From the NCBI RefSeq assembly GCF_963676815.1, contig NZ_OY781365.1, positions 496,001-560,000 on the forward strand: 64,000 nt of DNA. Reading direction: 5' to 3'. The stretch is from an uncultured Draconibacterium sp. Its GTDB lineage: Bacteria > Bacteroidota > Bacteroidia > Bacteroidales > Prolixibacteraceae. This document shows, in pieces, positions 46,884 through 54,891 of this stretch; the first letter of the stretch is position 1, and the number at the start of each line of letters is the position of its first letter. The position numbers and the translations under genes are program-made. The notes under the pieces were generated by a model that worked only from the letters and a program-made list of their open reading frames with translations, was not told the DNA's origin and did no database searches.

Positions 46884-47059
46884 AATTTTAATATTTAAGG
46901 TTTAAAAACTTCTTACAAAATGATTTGACCGGCTGGCCATCGATTCTACAAAGCTGCTCTCTTTCGAGCTGAGATCCTCACCGCTATTTGACTTTTCAGC
47001 CAGTTGCAATACATGAGAGTGCTCCCCACCTGAGAGAACATCTGTACTGATTGATACTT

Positions 47060-47257
47060 TTAGTGTTTGAAAAATAATTTTCTTAGTGCATATTGTTTTA
47101 AGGTTTCAGTTCTAACCTGGTAGTAAGTATCAAATACTTCCGCCCGGCTTAATCCAGGCTGTGCTTTTAAATGGTCCAAAAACATTATCAGGTACCCACC
47201 TATACCGATAGATTTTATCAGGTTGGCTTTGCTAACTTCTATTTGTCTTAGATCCAT
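47060..47257 (-). CDS. Hypothetical small protein, 65 residues
   Basis: MDLRQIEVSKANLIKSIGIG then helical LDHLKAQPGLSRAEVFDTYY and a basic end (RKLFFKH). Divergent from the XRE regulator across a region with two near-identical operators, the place where lysogeny-control genes such as Cro or antirepressors sit, but no such similarity is recognisable. Confidence 0.55.
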   Translation of the reverse strand: MDLRQIEVSKANLIKSIGIGGYLIMFLDHLKAQPGLSRAEVFDTYYQVRTETLKQYALRKLFFKH

Positions 47258-47259
47258 TT

Positions 47260-47312
47260 TGTAAAGTTTTAAATATTACAACTCAAAATTAATGTAAAGT
47301 TTTATTATTACA
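47260..47312. promoter_or_regulatory. Two near-identical inverted-repeat operators
   Basis: Sites at 47260-47280 and 47293-47312 each read TGTAA, AGTTTT, A/T-rich spacer, TTACA, and differ by one base of spacing. They lie between the divergent 65-residue gene and the XRE repressor. Further TTACA half-sites follow at 47329-47394. Binding by the XRE protein is inferred. Confidence 0.6.
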
Positions 47313-47376
47313 AAACATTTTAAGTAATTTTTTACAAAAAAGTAGCATTACAATAGGACATTTAACAATTTCTGTA

Positions 47377-47384
47377 TAATTTTG
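47377..47384 (+). promoter_or_regulatory. Candidate -7 box of the XRE gene
   Basis: TAATTTTG matches TAnnTTTG 26 bases before the XRE start. Confidence 0.4.
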
Positions 47385-47409
47385 CTATTACATAAATAAA
47401 TTTCAAACA

Positions 47410-47706
47410 ATGAATAAGACCATTGCAAAAGAGCACATCTGTATAGATAAAATATTACAAAAGAAGAAACTAAAAAAGACAGATTTAGCTAAGCGACTTG
47501 GAATAAACCGGCAAACTCTATATTCCTATATGGAGGGTAATATCACGCTTGAGAATATTATCAAAATAGCAAAGGCCCTGGAAGTTGAAACATGGGAATT
47601 ATTCAATAAATCTGAGCATGAAGTTTCAGGATTCATTGAATTTAAAGGTGAGGTTTACCGAATCAACTCTAAAAACGATCTTGAAATCCTTCTAAGCAAA
47701 ATGTAA
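47410..47706 (+). CDS. XRE-family helix-turn-helix regulator
   Basis: 98 residues. The helix-turn-helix is LKKTDLAKRLGINRQTLYSYMEGNITLENIIKIAKALEVETWELF at about 20-65, followed by a short beta-rich tail (FIEFKGEVYRINSKND) found in many phage and plasmid XRE proteins. It is on the strand opposite to the replication and structural genes, so it is the best candidate for the element's repressor. The stop overlaps the next start (TAATG). Confidence 0.82.
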   Translation: MNKTIAKEHICIDKILQKKKLKKTDLAKRLGINRQTLYSYMEGNITLENIIKIAKALEVETWELFNKSEHEVSGFIEFKGEVYRINSKNDLEILLSKM

Positions 47707-48104
47707 TGATCGACCGCCCGAGCTGTAAATCATGTTTACATTATAATCCATTTAAGGAAGGTACCTGCAAAGCCTACCCGAACGGCATACCTAAAGATAT
47801 TTTCTCAGGACGGCGATCACACCTCAAGGTAAGAAAATACCAGGTTACAAAATCCGTATTTAAACAGCGCCCGGATCCGTTCCCAACAAAAAGGGATTGT
47901 GTTACTCTATTGGAATTCTCAAAAAGTAGCTGCATAAACTGCAATCACTTCAATACTGAGTTCAATGTTTGCCCGGCTTTTCCGAATGGTATTCCGTTAT
48001 CAATTTTAAAAGGCGAAGATTTACACATGGACCGGGTGAAAGGTCAAAAAGCTAATTTGTTTTATACTCCAAAAAACTCACTGAAATCCTGTCAAACTGG
48101 CTGA
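47706..48104 (+). CDS. Tandem Cys-motif (CxxC...C-x-A-[YF]-P-N-G-I-P) protein
   Basis: 132 residues made of two copies of one small domain. Copy 1 (about 6-45) has CKSCLHYNPFKEGTCKAYP then NGIPKDIFSGRRSHL; copy 2 (about 77-117) has CINCNHFNTEFNVCPAFP then NGIPLSILKGEDLHMD. Each offers three Cys and a conserved His, a plausible metal site. Single-copy versions of this motif occur in small bacterial proteins of unknown function; two in tandem, translationally coupled to an XRE regulator, is notable. Function not assigned. Confidence 0.75.
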   Translation: MIDRPSCKSCLHYNPFKEGTCKAYPNGIPKDIFSGRRSHLKVRKYQVTKSVFKQRPDPFPTKRDCVTLLEFSKSSCINCNHFNTEFNVCPAFPNGIPLSILKGEDLHMDRVKGQKANLFYTPKNSLKSCQTG

Positions 48105-48211
48105 ATTTATACTTTATGACTCACCTTTTTTTCAGCCAAATTCACAAAGCTTTAATAATCTGATATTTAACAAATATCAATTGTCCTTATAACTGCTATT
48201 ATGAAAAATAA

Positions 48212-48241
48212 GAAGGGCCAACCATTCACGGCCAGCCCTTC
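48212..48241 (-). terminator. Terminator after the tape measure gene
   Basis: Minus strand GAAGGGC ... GCCCTTC with inner GGCC pairing, followed by TTATTTTT, 26 bases after the stop. Confidence 0.7.
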
Positions 48242-48266
48242 AACGTGAGTATATGGAAACAAAAAA

Positions 48267-51200
48267 CTAAACGCTCAATCCTGTTTTAATATTTGCGTTA
48301 AGATCATCAATACCTTGCTTTATGTCCGCTAAATTGTGATTATAAGAGGTATTATCCCGGATGTCTTCCAACACTTCCAGCTGCTCTTCTGCCATGGCCA
48401 GCTGATCGAGCATTGTTCCGTTTAATTCTACCTGGCTTTCGCGCATCGAATAGAATTGTCCTACCAACAAAGAGCCGGTTTCTTCGGTAATGCTTCTTGA
48501 TATGCCTTGTAGGCCCTGTTCGGCATATCCTGAATCCACTGAGCTATCAATACCAAATTTCTCTAAAGCCTCCTGAGCAGCTTCAAAAGCCGGTTGAGAA
48601 GCTTCAAAAATACCACTCAGAGCATTCGCGAAAACTTGAATATCATTCTCCTGTATGCCATCGGAAGCGTTATCCACAAAATCAGTAAGTGCGTTATTGA
48701 TCGGCTCTTCAAGAACTGTAGCTGTTAATTGTCTAAGAATAACATCCTTGATAACACCGTCCACAGTTTCTCCCCATTTTTCGGCAGCATCTTCACCTGC
48801 CATAAAAGCCTCAACCATTGAATCTGCTAGCTCATTTGTAGAAGTACCTGTCAAATCGGTAATTGTTGTATCGATTACCTCAAGCATTGAGTTCGCAGAT
48901 TCAAGAGCGGATTCTATCGCAGTCCTTTGATCGTCAGAAATGGAACCATATAGCAGCTTCTGTGTGAGCTGATCCACTTCTTCCCGTATATCCTGAACAT
49001 ATTCGGTTAACGGCTTTTTACTCAGCGTCCAATTAAGCTCTGTAGCCCAGTTGCCACTACCGAAATAGTTAATATTTGCAGTTTGCTCATTAACGCGATT
49101 TGATTCTTCTGCAATTTCCTTAAGCTTCCGGTGAGCTAAATCGATATGTTCAGTCGAAGTTCCCCTTCCCAGATTGATTAATGTTTCATTAGCCAATTCA
49201 ATTGAATTTCTGGTTGTTTCGATCTCTTCGCGCCAATTCTCATAAAATTCAGTCATGGTTTGACCGGCATCATCAAAACTTGAAATAATTGCACTAACCC
49301 AAGTTGCAGCTCCGCCAACAATATCACCAGTTACAATCTTTTGGAATCCTTCAGCAACCATCATTGTATTTTCGAAGTTATGATAGTTGGCCTCGGAAAT
49401 AATACCCTTCCGATTCAGATCATCTATGATGTAGTTCAATTCATACATAATCTGAGTCATGGTCTTCATTCCCTCGATTTCCTTCTTCATTTGCTCTTCA
49501 CTGGTCCTTTGAGCATCTATCTTATCAAATTGAGCTTCCTTTTGTTTTACCTGCTCTTCTGTAAGTTGTTTCATTGGCTGGAGCTGACCTTTGATATCCT
49601 GAGTTTGAGCTTCAATCAATTTAGAAGCATCGCCACGGGTATTTATTTTCGAATTTGTTCCGTCAGCTCCGACTGTTCGGTTAATTGGAATTTCCCAGCT
49701 CTCGTTGACGGCCTGTTCAAATCTCTCTCTAACGTCCTGATAAAACTGCTCGACCACAGCTTCATCCTCTTTTATCTTGATCATGATTTCAACCTCCTGC
49801 TCGATTGATCCGGTAGTGCCTAATTTTTTCTTTAGTTCATCCAGGTTTTTAATTGCTTTGGTGACTTCATTTACACCTTTGCTTCCACTACCACCGCCGC
49901 CTTTATCAAATGTTTCCGCCTTTTTAATAGCATCTTCGATAAGCTTGATGAGATCTTTCCAGTTTTGCCGGCGAATATTATTGATAGCCTCTCCACCGGG
50001 ACCAATACTAACGAGCTCAATATCCGAGTTCCTTTCAGATTTCATTTGTTCAAGAAATACATTGAGCTCTTCTGCTCGTTGCTTAGCGTCTTCGATACCT
50101 AAAATAGTAGATAGTCTACCTTCTTTCTCTCCAAAACCGGATTGACCTTGCTGAAATGTATCAAACAATTTGCTTTCAAGATTCATATTAGCTGCAGAAG
50201 GGAATAGCGATATAGAACTCAACCAAGCTGACATATTACTCATCCCTAACATTTTGTTTGCAGCTACCCTATCCTGAAAACTTCCAACAGTTGGTGCGAC
50301 GTCGGCCGCAAGATCCTGCTCGTTGGTTAATAAGGCGTTTAAAAGATCGGCCCAGCCCCCGGATACACTTTTAATATTCTCTCCCAGTGTGGAAAGTTCC
50401 CGGTTCCACTTATTTGACACTACTTTCCATTTGTTATCTACCGCATCCAGCATTGTGGTTAGTGCATCTGATGTATTACCGGCTGATGTTTCGAGATTTT
50501 GAAGTTGCTCATTAAGCTCTTTGCCATCATTTGCAGCAATCGCCAAAACGCCTCCCAAGCCTCTTACATTTGGAAATAATGAAGCCAAAGCATCGATATT
50601 ACCTTCAGTCTTTTCCAGTAACTCACCTAAGAAACCGCTCAGTCCTTTTGTGGCCAGAGCTGTTGAATTAAACTCGATTCCAAGTTGACTGGCCATACCG
50701 AGGGCCTCCTCGGTAGGCTTAATAATCGCTGTTAAAACACCTCGAACTCCAGTTGTGAATTCTTCGGGCTTCAGAGTTTTTGTACCCGTAGCGTAAGCGG
50801 CAAATAGATCATTTATCTCCACTCCTGCCTGAGCTGCTAATCCTGTAACATTAACGATATTGGTTCCCAGCTGCTCCATGGTTATCTTTCCGTTTTTTAC
50901 AACTTCAAATAGCTTGTCTGAAATACTGACCACTGATCCGGCTTTATCTCCATAGGCATTAAGTATGGATGTCAACGCATCTGCAGCAACAACGGTTGAG
51001 GTCAAAGATCCTGTGGCCAATTCAGAAGATGTACGCAGTATATCAAGTCCCCTTGCGCCATCGTAGCCTGCAGATACAATCTGATAATAGGCCTGTGCTA
51101 ACTCCGTGGCTGTATCGGTGCCATTGGCAGACATCTGAATAATTTCTTTACTGTACCCTTCAAAGTCATCTTTTACGGCCTCTGAAATCGTCTGTACCTC

Positions 51201-51422
51201 CTTCATCGCCATTTCATACTCTCTGGCAAAATCGTGTGCCTGATCTCCCAGCTTTGCCAGGATCAATCCTCCTGCAGCTAAAGGCGCGAAAGGTGCAAGT
51301 TTACCGATGTTTCTTCCCATTCCGGCTATAATTGATTCTGCCTCTGCAGACTTGGCCTTTAATCCGGCATTGCTCATTGTATTTATGAAATGCAAGCCTT
51401 GAATTCCTCCTGATGTACTCAT
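48267..51422 (-). CDS. Phage tail tape measure protein (TP901 type)
   Basis: 1051 residues. The conserved core is in the first 400: EFEMAMKEVQTISEAV-like opening (here EYEMAMKEVQTISEAV), ELAQAYYQIVSAGYDG, LATGSLTSTVVAADALTSIL, KNGKITMEQLGTNI and LAAQAGVEINDLFAAYATG, the pattern of the PhageMin_Tail family. The remainder is long, helical, glutamine- and glutamate-rich coiled coil with few hydrophobic segments. It would set tail length in an assembling siphovirus-like tail. It is the last gene of the minus-strand block; no baseplate or fibre gene follows. Confidence 0.92.
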   Translation of the reverse strand: MSTSGGIQGLHFINTMSNAGLKAKSAEAESIIAGMGRNIGKLAPFAPLAAGGLILAKLGDQAHDFAREYEMAMKEVQTISEAVKDDFEGYSKEIIQMSANGTDTATELAQAYYQIVSAGYDGARGLDILRTSSELATGSLTSTVVAADALTSILNAYGDKAGSVVSISDKLFEVVKNGKITMEQLGTNIVNVTGLAAQAGVEINDLFAAYATGTKTLKPEEFTTGVRGVLTAIIKPTEEALGMASQLGIEFNSTALATKGLSGFLGELLEKTEGNIDALASLFPNVRGLGGVLAIAANDGKELNEQLQNLETSAGNTSDALTTMLDAVDNKWKVVSNKWNRELSTLGENIKSVSGGWADLLNALLTNEQDLAADVAPTVGSFQDRVAANKMLGMSNMSAWLSSISLFPSAANMNLESKLFDTFQQGQSGFGEKEGRLSTILGIEDAKQRAEELNVFLEQMKSERNSDIELVSIGPGGEAINNIRRQNWKDLIKLIEDAIKKAETFDKGGGGSGSKGVNEVTKAIKNLDELKKKLGTTGSIEQEVEIMIKIKEDEAVVEQFYQDVRERFEQAVNESWEIPINRTVGADGTNSKINTRGDASKLIEAQTQDIKGQLQPMKQLTEEQVKQKEAQFDKIDAQRTSEEQMKKEIEGMKTMTQIMYELNYIIDDLNRKGIISEANYHNFENTMMVAEGFQKIVTGDIVGGAATWVSAIISSFDDAGQTMTEFYENWREEIETTRNSIELANETLINLGRGTSTEHIDLAHRKLKEIAEESNRVNEQTANINYFGSGNWATELNWTLSKKPLTEYVQDIREEVDQLTQKLLYGSISDDQRTAIESALESANSMLEVIDTTITDLTGTSTNELADSMVEAFMAGEDAAEKWGETVDGVIKDVILRQLTATVLEEPINNALTDFVDNASDGIQENDIQVFANALSGIFEASQPAFEAAQEALEKFGIDSSVDSGYAEQGLQGISRSITEETGSLLVGQFYSMRESQVELNGTMLDQLAMAEEQLEVLEDIRDNTSYNHNLADIKQGIDDLNANIKTGLSV

Positions 51423-51443
51423 ACTGTTTCCTGTTTAGAGTTA

Positions 51444-51884
51444 TTATTTAAGTTCCTTGAAAATCTCTTTTAGTAGTTTTCTAGTTTCCGGGACTGATCC
51501 GGAAATAACTTCAATTCCCATAGCTTCTACATAAATTCCGTACTCCATGCCCGCCACACCAACTAACGCGAAACCATCCGGCAACGTAATTGCTATGGCT
51601 TCAGCCAGCCGCTCCCCGGCTTCTTTACCTTCTGCCGTGCTATTCGTGCCAATTCCTTTTATGGCTTGCCATATTATCTTCCGATTTTTAACGATTACAT
51701 AACCAATCGAAGACTGAAGGTTTCCGGTATCGTCAATAAATTCGCGGTTCAAACGTGCTTCACGGACAAAGTTTTCTCCAACGTATTTCAAAACTTTTAT
51801 AGTCAGCTCATCAGCCTGGCTCGCCTGTCGTTGGATGGCCTTTATACAATTCGCGGTATTTTTTACAATTATTCGACCTTTCAT
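51444..51884 (-). CDS. HK97 gp10-like tail/neck protein (putative)
   Basis: 146 residues: MKGRIIVKNTANCIKAIQRQ, then VLKYVGENFVREARLNREFIDDTGNLQSSIGY and a C-terminal AVEAMGIEV-type strand region (GIYVEAMGIEVISGS). An N-terminal helix, a DDTGNLQSSI-like turn and EYGIYVEAMG are typical of gp10-like tail completion proteins. Placed directly upstream of the tape measure gene, as expected for such a protein. Similarity is weak to the eye. Confidence 0.55.
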   Translation of the reverse strand: MKGRIIVKNTANCIKAIQRQASQADELTIKVLKYVGENFVREARLNREFIDDTGNLQSSIGYVIVKNRKIIWQAIKGIGTNSTAEGKEAGERLAEAIAITLPDGFALVGVAGMEYGIYVEAMGIEVISGSVPETRKLLKEIFKELK

Positions 51885-52225
51885 TATTTCAGATTATCTT
51901 TAAAATCAATGATCAAATCTGCCAACTCACTATCAGAAAGCTCGGATGGTTCCAACTGTGAGCAGTCATAAAAACCAGTAGCAGTCTTGACTGTAATGCT
52001 TTCAATAGATTCTCTTTTGACAATATCCAGCACGGCCACTATCTGAGATAAATCTTTCTGGGCCTCGTGGAGATTCTTTAGATGCTGTTTCTTTCTTTCC
52101 GGATCCGATTCTATTCTATACAAAGTTTTTTGAAGGCGGAATAGCTTTTTAATGCCTTCTACAATCACTGAAATTACCGGATCATAAGTTTTTTGTTTTG
52201 CTGTATTTTTGTTTGTTCCTTCCAT
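51884..52225 (-). CDS. Hypothetical protein upstream of the gp10-like gene
   Basis: 113 residues, largely helical (KKLFRLQKTLYRIESDPERK, AQKDLSQIVAVLDIVKRES) with an acidic end. The stop overlaps the next start by 1 base. In phages this slot can hold a head-tail or tail assembly chaperone protein, but no family is recognised. The 97-base gap before it (52226-52322) is AT-rich and probably holds a promoter. Confidence 0.6.
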   Translation of the reverse strand: MEGTNKNTAKQKTYDPVISVIVEGIKKLFRLQKTLYRIESDPERKKQHLKNLHEAQKDLSQIVAVLDIVKRESIESITVKTATGFYDCSQLEPSELSDSELADLIIDFKDNLK

Positions 52226-52322
52226 GTCTTATAATTAACATTGTGATTAATAGAAACGCAATCGATTGATTGTTAAACTTTTACACAATTAATATTTTTC
52301 AATTTTATACACTTTGCTAGTT

Positions 52323-52613
52323 TTAACTCTTGTTTCCTGTCTTTTTGTTGTCATATTTTCTGTCTCTATAATTGTTTGGCATGAAGATTACAGAACCATT
52401 ATATCGATCGAAAAACCATTCTGGAACCTCCTCCGTCAAGTCTTGATCTAAATAGTTTTTACCATTCTCTATATTCATGAAAATGGTCACAAAACTATCC
52501 CGTCCCATGTTGTATGGAATCCCATTGATCACTTCTATTTCTCCTTTTGCGTGAGCGGCTAGAAGTTCCATCTTTTCCTCCAAAGTCATACTATTTATTT
52601 CGTCCTTAGTCAC
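52323..52613 (-). CDS. Hypothetical protein next to the small terminase
   Basis: 96 residues (MTKDEINSMTLEEKMELLAA, then EEVPEWFFDRYNG). No family recognised. Overlaps the terminase gene by 8 bases, so the two are co-translated. Confidence 0.6.
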   Translation of the reverse strand: MTKDEINSMTLEEKMELLAAHAKGEIEVINGIPYNMGRDSFVTIFMNIENGKNYLDQDLTEEVPEWFFDRYNGSVIFMPNNYRDRKYDNKKTGNKS

Positions 52614-53145
52614 CTTTCCCCAGGGTTTTATACAAAAATTCGTTTACCGTTTCTTCACTCCAGTTCTTCACATTCATGTTAAAGGATGTAGGACTCTCAA
52701 ATCCTAGCACTTTACAAATCCGTTCAACGCTCCACGCTTTCCCGTGTAGTTTTATTTCGATGCCTAACCGCGTTTCTTTAATACTTTCAATCGCCCTTGC
52801 TTGCTTATCGGTTAGTTTATCAAATGGCTTAAATTTTATTGTGGTGCCATTAAACTCCACATAGTCACGGATGTCAGCAAATACGATACAGGATAGTTCT
52901 TCCAGGATGTCTTCTTTCCTGATATCCGAGTTCTTTTTCAACTCACTTTGTAGTTCTCGCACCCTTGCTGCGATCTTGTTGTTATTAATCAAAGCAAAAG
53001 CGTTACGGTTAATAGTCTCAGTCTTCATATTACCGCATGAATAAGCTTTTCGATAAGCTTCTGATGCATTACCGGTTTCAAGAAATGCATTGCAGAATAA
53101 TTCTTGCTTTGGTGTCAAATTCGATATGTTATTCGTTAAACTCAT
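52606..53145 (-). CDS. Phage terminase small subunit
   Basis: 179 residues of the Terminase_2/XtmA family. LTPKQELFCNAFLETGNASE, then AYRKAYSCGN and NNNKIAARVRELQSEL form the DNA-binding helix-turn-helix; later SWSVERICKVLG-like segment (AWSVERICKVLGF) continues the central domain. It recognises the packaging site and recruits the large subunit. No large-subunit gene is downstream or anywhere in the window, the key oddity of this element. Confidence 0.88.
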   Translation of the reverse strand: MSLTNNISNLTPKQELFCNAFLETGNASEAYRKAYSCGNMKTETINRNAFALINNNKIAARVRELQSELKKNSDIRKEDILEELSCIVFADIRDYVEFNGTTIKFKPFDKLTDKQARAIESIKETRLGIEIKLHGKAWSVERICKVLGFESPTSFNMNVKNWSEETVNEFLYKTLGKGD

Positions 53146-53299
53146 CCGGGTGTTTATGGTAATATCTCGAAATAATATTGGTGATCTCTAGCAAGCGTTT
53201 AATTTCTTTAGTAGTCAGCTTTCCTTCTTTGTTGGATATTCTTTGTGACTCCTCTAAAATCGCTTCAAATTCTTCTTTGGTATATTCTTTTTTAGCCAT
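53129..53299 (-). CDS. Small acidic/basic helical protein, 56 residues
   Basis: Starts MAKKEYTKEEFEAILEES and ends HKHPDEFNE. It overlaps the terminase start by 17 bases, and 97 bases separate it from the next gene upstream. Regular codon structure and tight coupling support a real gene. No domain recognised; probably a small regulator or a terminase accessory. Confidence 0.65.
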   Translation of the reverse strand: MAKKEYTKEEFEAILEESQRISNKEGKLTTKEIKRLLEITNIISRYYHKHPDEFNE

Positions 53300-53395
53300 T
53301 CTATTTCTTATTTCAGGTGTTTAGTAAAAGCGGAAGGAACCCACCGGCCCCTTCCTAAACAAAGCCAAGTTCAAATAATAAAAGAACTGGATATC

Positions 53396-53650
53396 TTAAT
53401 CGTTTGTGTAAGGATCGCCGTTCTCATCGACATTCAGCAAAACCGCTGGCCCCATGTCTCCAATTCCTGGTTTTTTCTGAAGTTCTTCGTACTCTTTTTC
53501 CATTTTATCGCGGTGATCGATCCATTCTTTTACGGTCGACTCGTTGCTGTTAGTCCAGCTGTAACATTCATCAACCCAGTCATCAGAATCGTAATTGGTT
53601 CCTTTGAGCTCTTCTCGAATCTCTAAAAATGTTAATGTTTTAAAAGCCAT
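53396..53650 (-). CDS. Hypothetical protein, 84 residues
   Basis: MAFKTLTFLEIREELKGTNY, then DDWVDECYSWTNSNESTVKE and a proline-containing acidic tail. Not recognised. Acidic overall; perhaps a DNA mimic, which is only a guess from charge. Confidence 0.6.
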   Translation of the reverse strand: MAFKTLTFLEIREELKGTNYDSDDWVDECYSWTNSNESTVKEWIDHRDKMEKEYEELQKKPGIGDMGPAVLLNVDENGDPYTND

Positions 53651-53674
53651 GATTGTAAATTTTAAGTTTATAAA

Positions 53675-54343
53675 TTATTTCTCTTTCTCTTTAGATGCCA
53701 GTTTCCCGATACCCTGGAAGCCTAAAAAGAAGCTCGGATCTGGTTCAGCTTTCGCATAATTACCTTCTTTGTGTATAATCATGATAAAAGCCTCGTCAAC
53801 ATCAATTGTATTTTGAATGGAGAGAATGCCGGTTCTTTTGGCTACTTCTTCCATTGAATTAAAAGCATTGCAGAAGTTCTGGATCGAGCTCCACATTTCC
53901 TTTTTCGCCGGTGTATCGATCGTAACCGTGTATTTATCCTCAATGGCCTTCAAAAAGGCTTTTTTAAGCTGAAGATCTTCGGCCTTTTTATTGATCTCTA
54001 AGTCATCTACCTTCACATTTGCCGTAGCAAGTGCCCGGTAAAACGCAGAGTGAATCCTGGTAACTTTTGGTTGATCGATTTCCGTTGCATCTCTCAAAAG
54101 TGACCTTTTCAATTTTTCAGGTAGATCCATTTTCTCAACTTTCTCGCGGGCGGTCTTTCCCAAAACACCAATTAAATAATCGGCTGAACCTGTGTAAAAG
54201 CCGTTGACATGATCGATGGTCCTTTCAATGCCTTCTTGCTTCAAAATATTCAGCACTTCATTTCCTATCGGTAAAACCTGCTCACATTCTCGGATCTTGT
54301 CCTTGATCGCCTTTTCGTCCTTCCAAATGATTTCTTTTTCCAT
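53675..54343 (-). CDS. Hypothetical protein, 222 residues
   Basis: Taken from the ATG at 54343 (MEKEIIWKDEKAIKDKIREC); the open frame reaches 54472 but that part overlaps the neighbouring gene and lacks coding character. Helix-rich, with EKMDLPEKLKRSLLRDATEI and IEDKYTVTIDTPAKKEMWSS. No family recognised. Confidence 0.65.
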   Translation of the reverse strand: MEKEIIWKDEKAIKDKIRECEQVLPIGNEVLNILKQEGIERTIDHVNGFYTGSADYLIGVLGKTAREKVEKMDLPEKLKRSLLRDATEIDQPKVTRIHSAFYRALATANVKVDDLEINKKAEDLQLKKAFLKAIEDKYTVTIDTPAKKEMWSSIQNFCNAFNSMEEVAKRTGILSIQNTIDVDEAFIMIIHKEGNYAKAEPDPSFFLGFQGIGKLASKEKEK

Positions 54344-54353
54344 ATCTACCAGA

Positions 54354-54659
54354 TTAAAGGTTGTTAGCGGTAAGGAAATTGTTTGTTTGATCACCCGCAG
54401 AGTAATCATTTGCTCTCGCGTCTTCAGCGGCCGCTTCTGCCCCCTCCAGGGACTTATCTGAGAACAAAGCACAATCGGTTTTTAAGCCAGTAGCAATGTT
54501 CTCGTTTTTTAGGCAAATCGGGTAATAACCGTTAAAACCCGTAGGTTTTTTAGATCCAGCTATTTCATACCCCTTAGCATCTTTCTCAACTGTTGCCCCT
54601 TTATTAAATTTGGCGGGAACCATTTCGTGCATAATGCAGTTTTCGCATTTATTTTCCAT
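54354..54659 (-). CDS. Hypothetical CxxC protein, 101 residues
   Basis: Starts MENKCENCIMHEMVPAKF and has two further Cys (PICLKN and KTDCALF), so a single zinc or Fe-S knuckle is possible. A disordered alanine-rich acidic tail follows. No family recognised. Confidence 0.6.
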   Translation of the reverse strand: MENKCENCIMHEMVPAKFNKGATVEKDAKGYEIAGSKKPTGFNGYYPICLKNENIATGLKTDCALFSDKSLEGAEAAAEDARANDYSAGDQTNNFLTANNL

Positions 54660-54678
54660 GATTTTAAATTTTATGATT

Positions 54679-54885
54679 TTAATTGTGAATACTAATTTCG
54701 GGCGTAATTAATCCCTCTAACATTTCCATTTCGTTTAGCAGGATCGTGTTCGATCTGCATAGTTCACTCAACCTGTCATGTTTAATTACATCACTGTTGA
54801 TTATGCTTTTCATTTCTTCAACATTGTTGCTGAATTCATCTTTTTTGTCCTCCAATGTGTTTAAAATTCTTTCTTTCATTTCCAT
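54679..54885 (-). CDS. Hypothetical protein, 68 residues
   Basis: A single helical protein (MEMKERILNTLEDKKDEFSN, EMKSIINSDVIKHDR), probably coiled coil. It starts 6 bases after the helicase stop, so it belongs to that operon. Confidence 0.55.
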   Translation of the reverse strand: MEMKERILNTLEDKKDEFSNNVEEMKSIINSDVIKHDRLSELCRSNTILLNEMEMLEGLITPEISIHN

Positions 54886-54891
54886 ATTATT

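Noticed and set aside
46902..47086. Open frame on the minus strand reading VSISTDVLSGGEHSHVLQL to SNHFVRSF
   Set aside because: It has no ATG, GTG or TTG at a sensible place and overlaps the end of the 65-residue gene. Composition looks coding-like, so it may be a decayed gene, but I cannot support a start.
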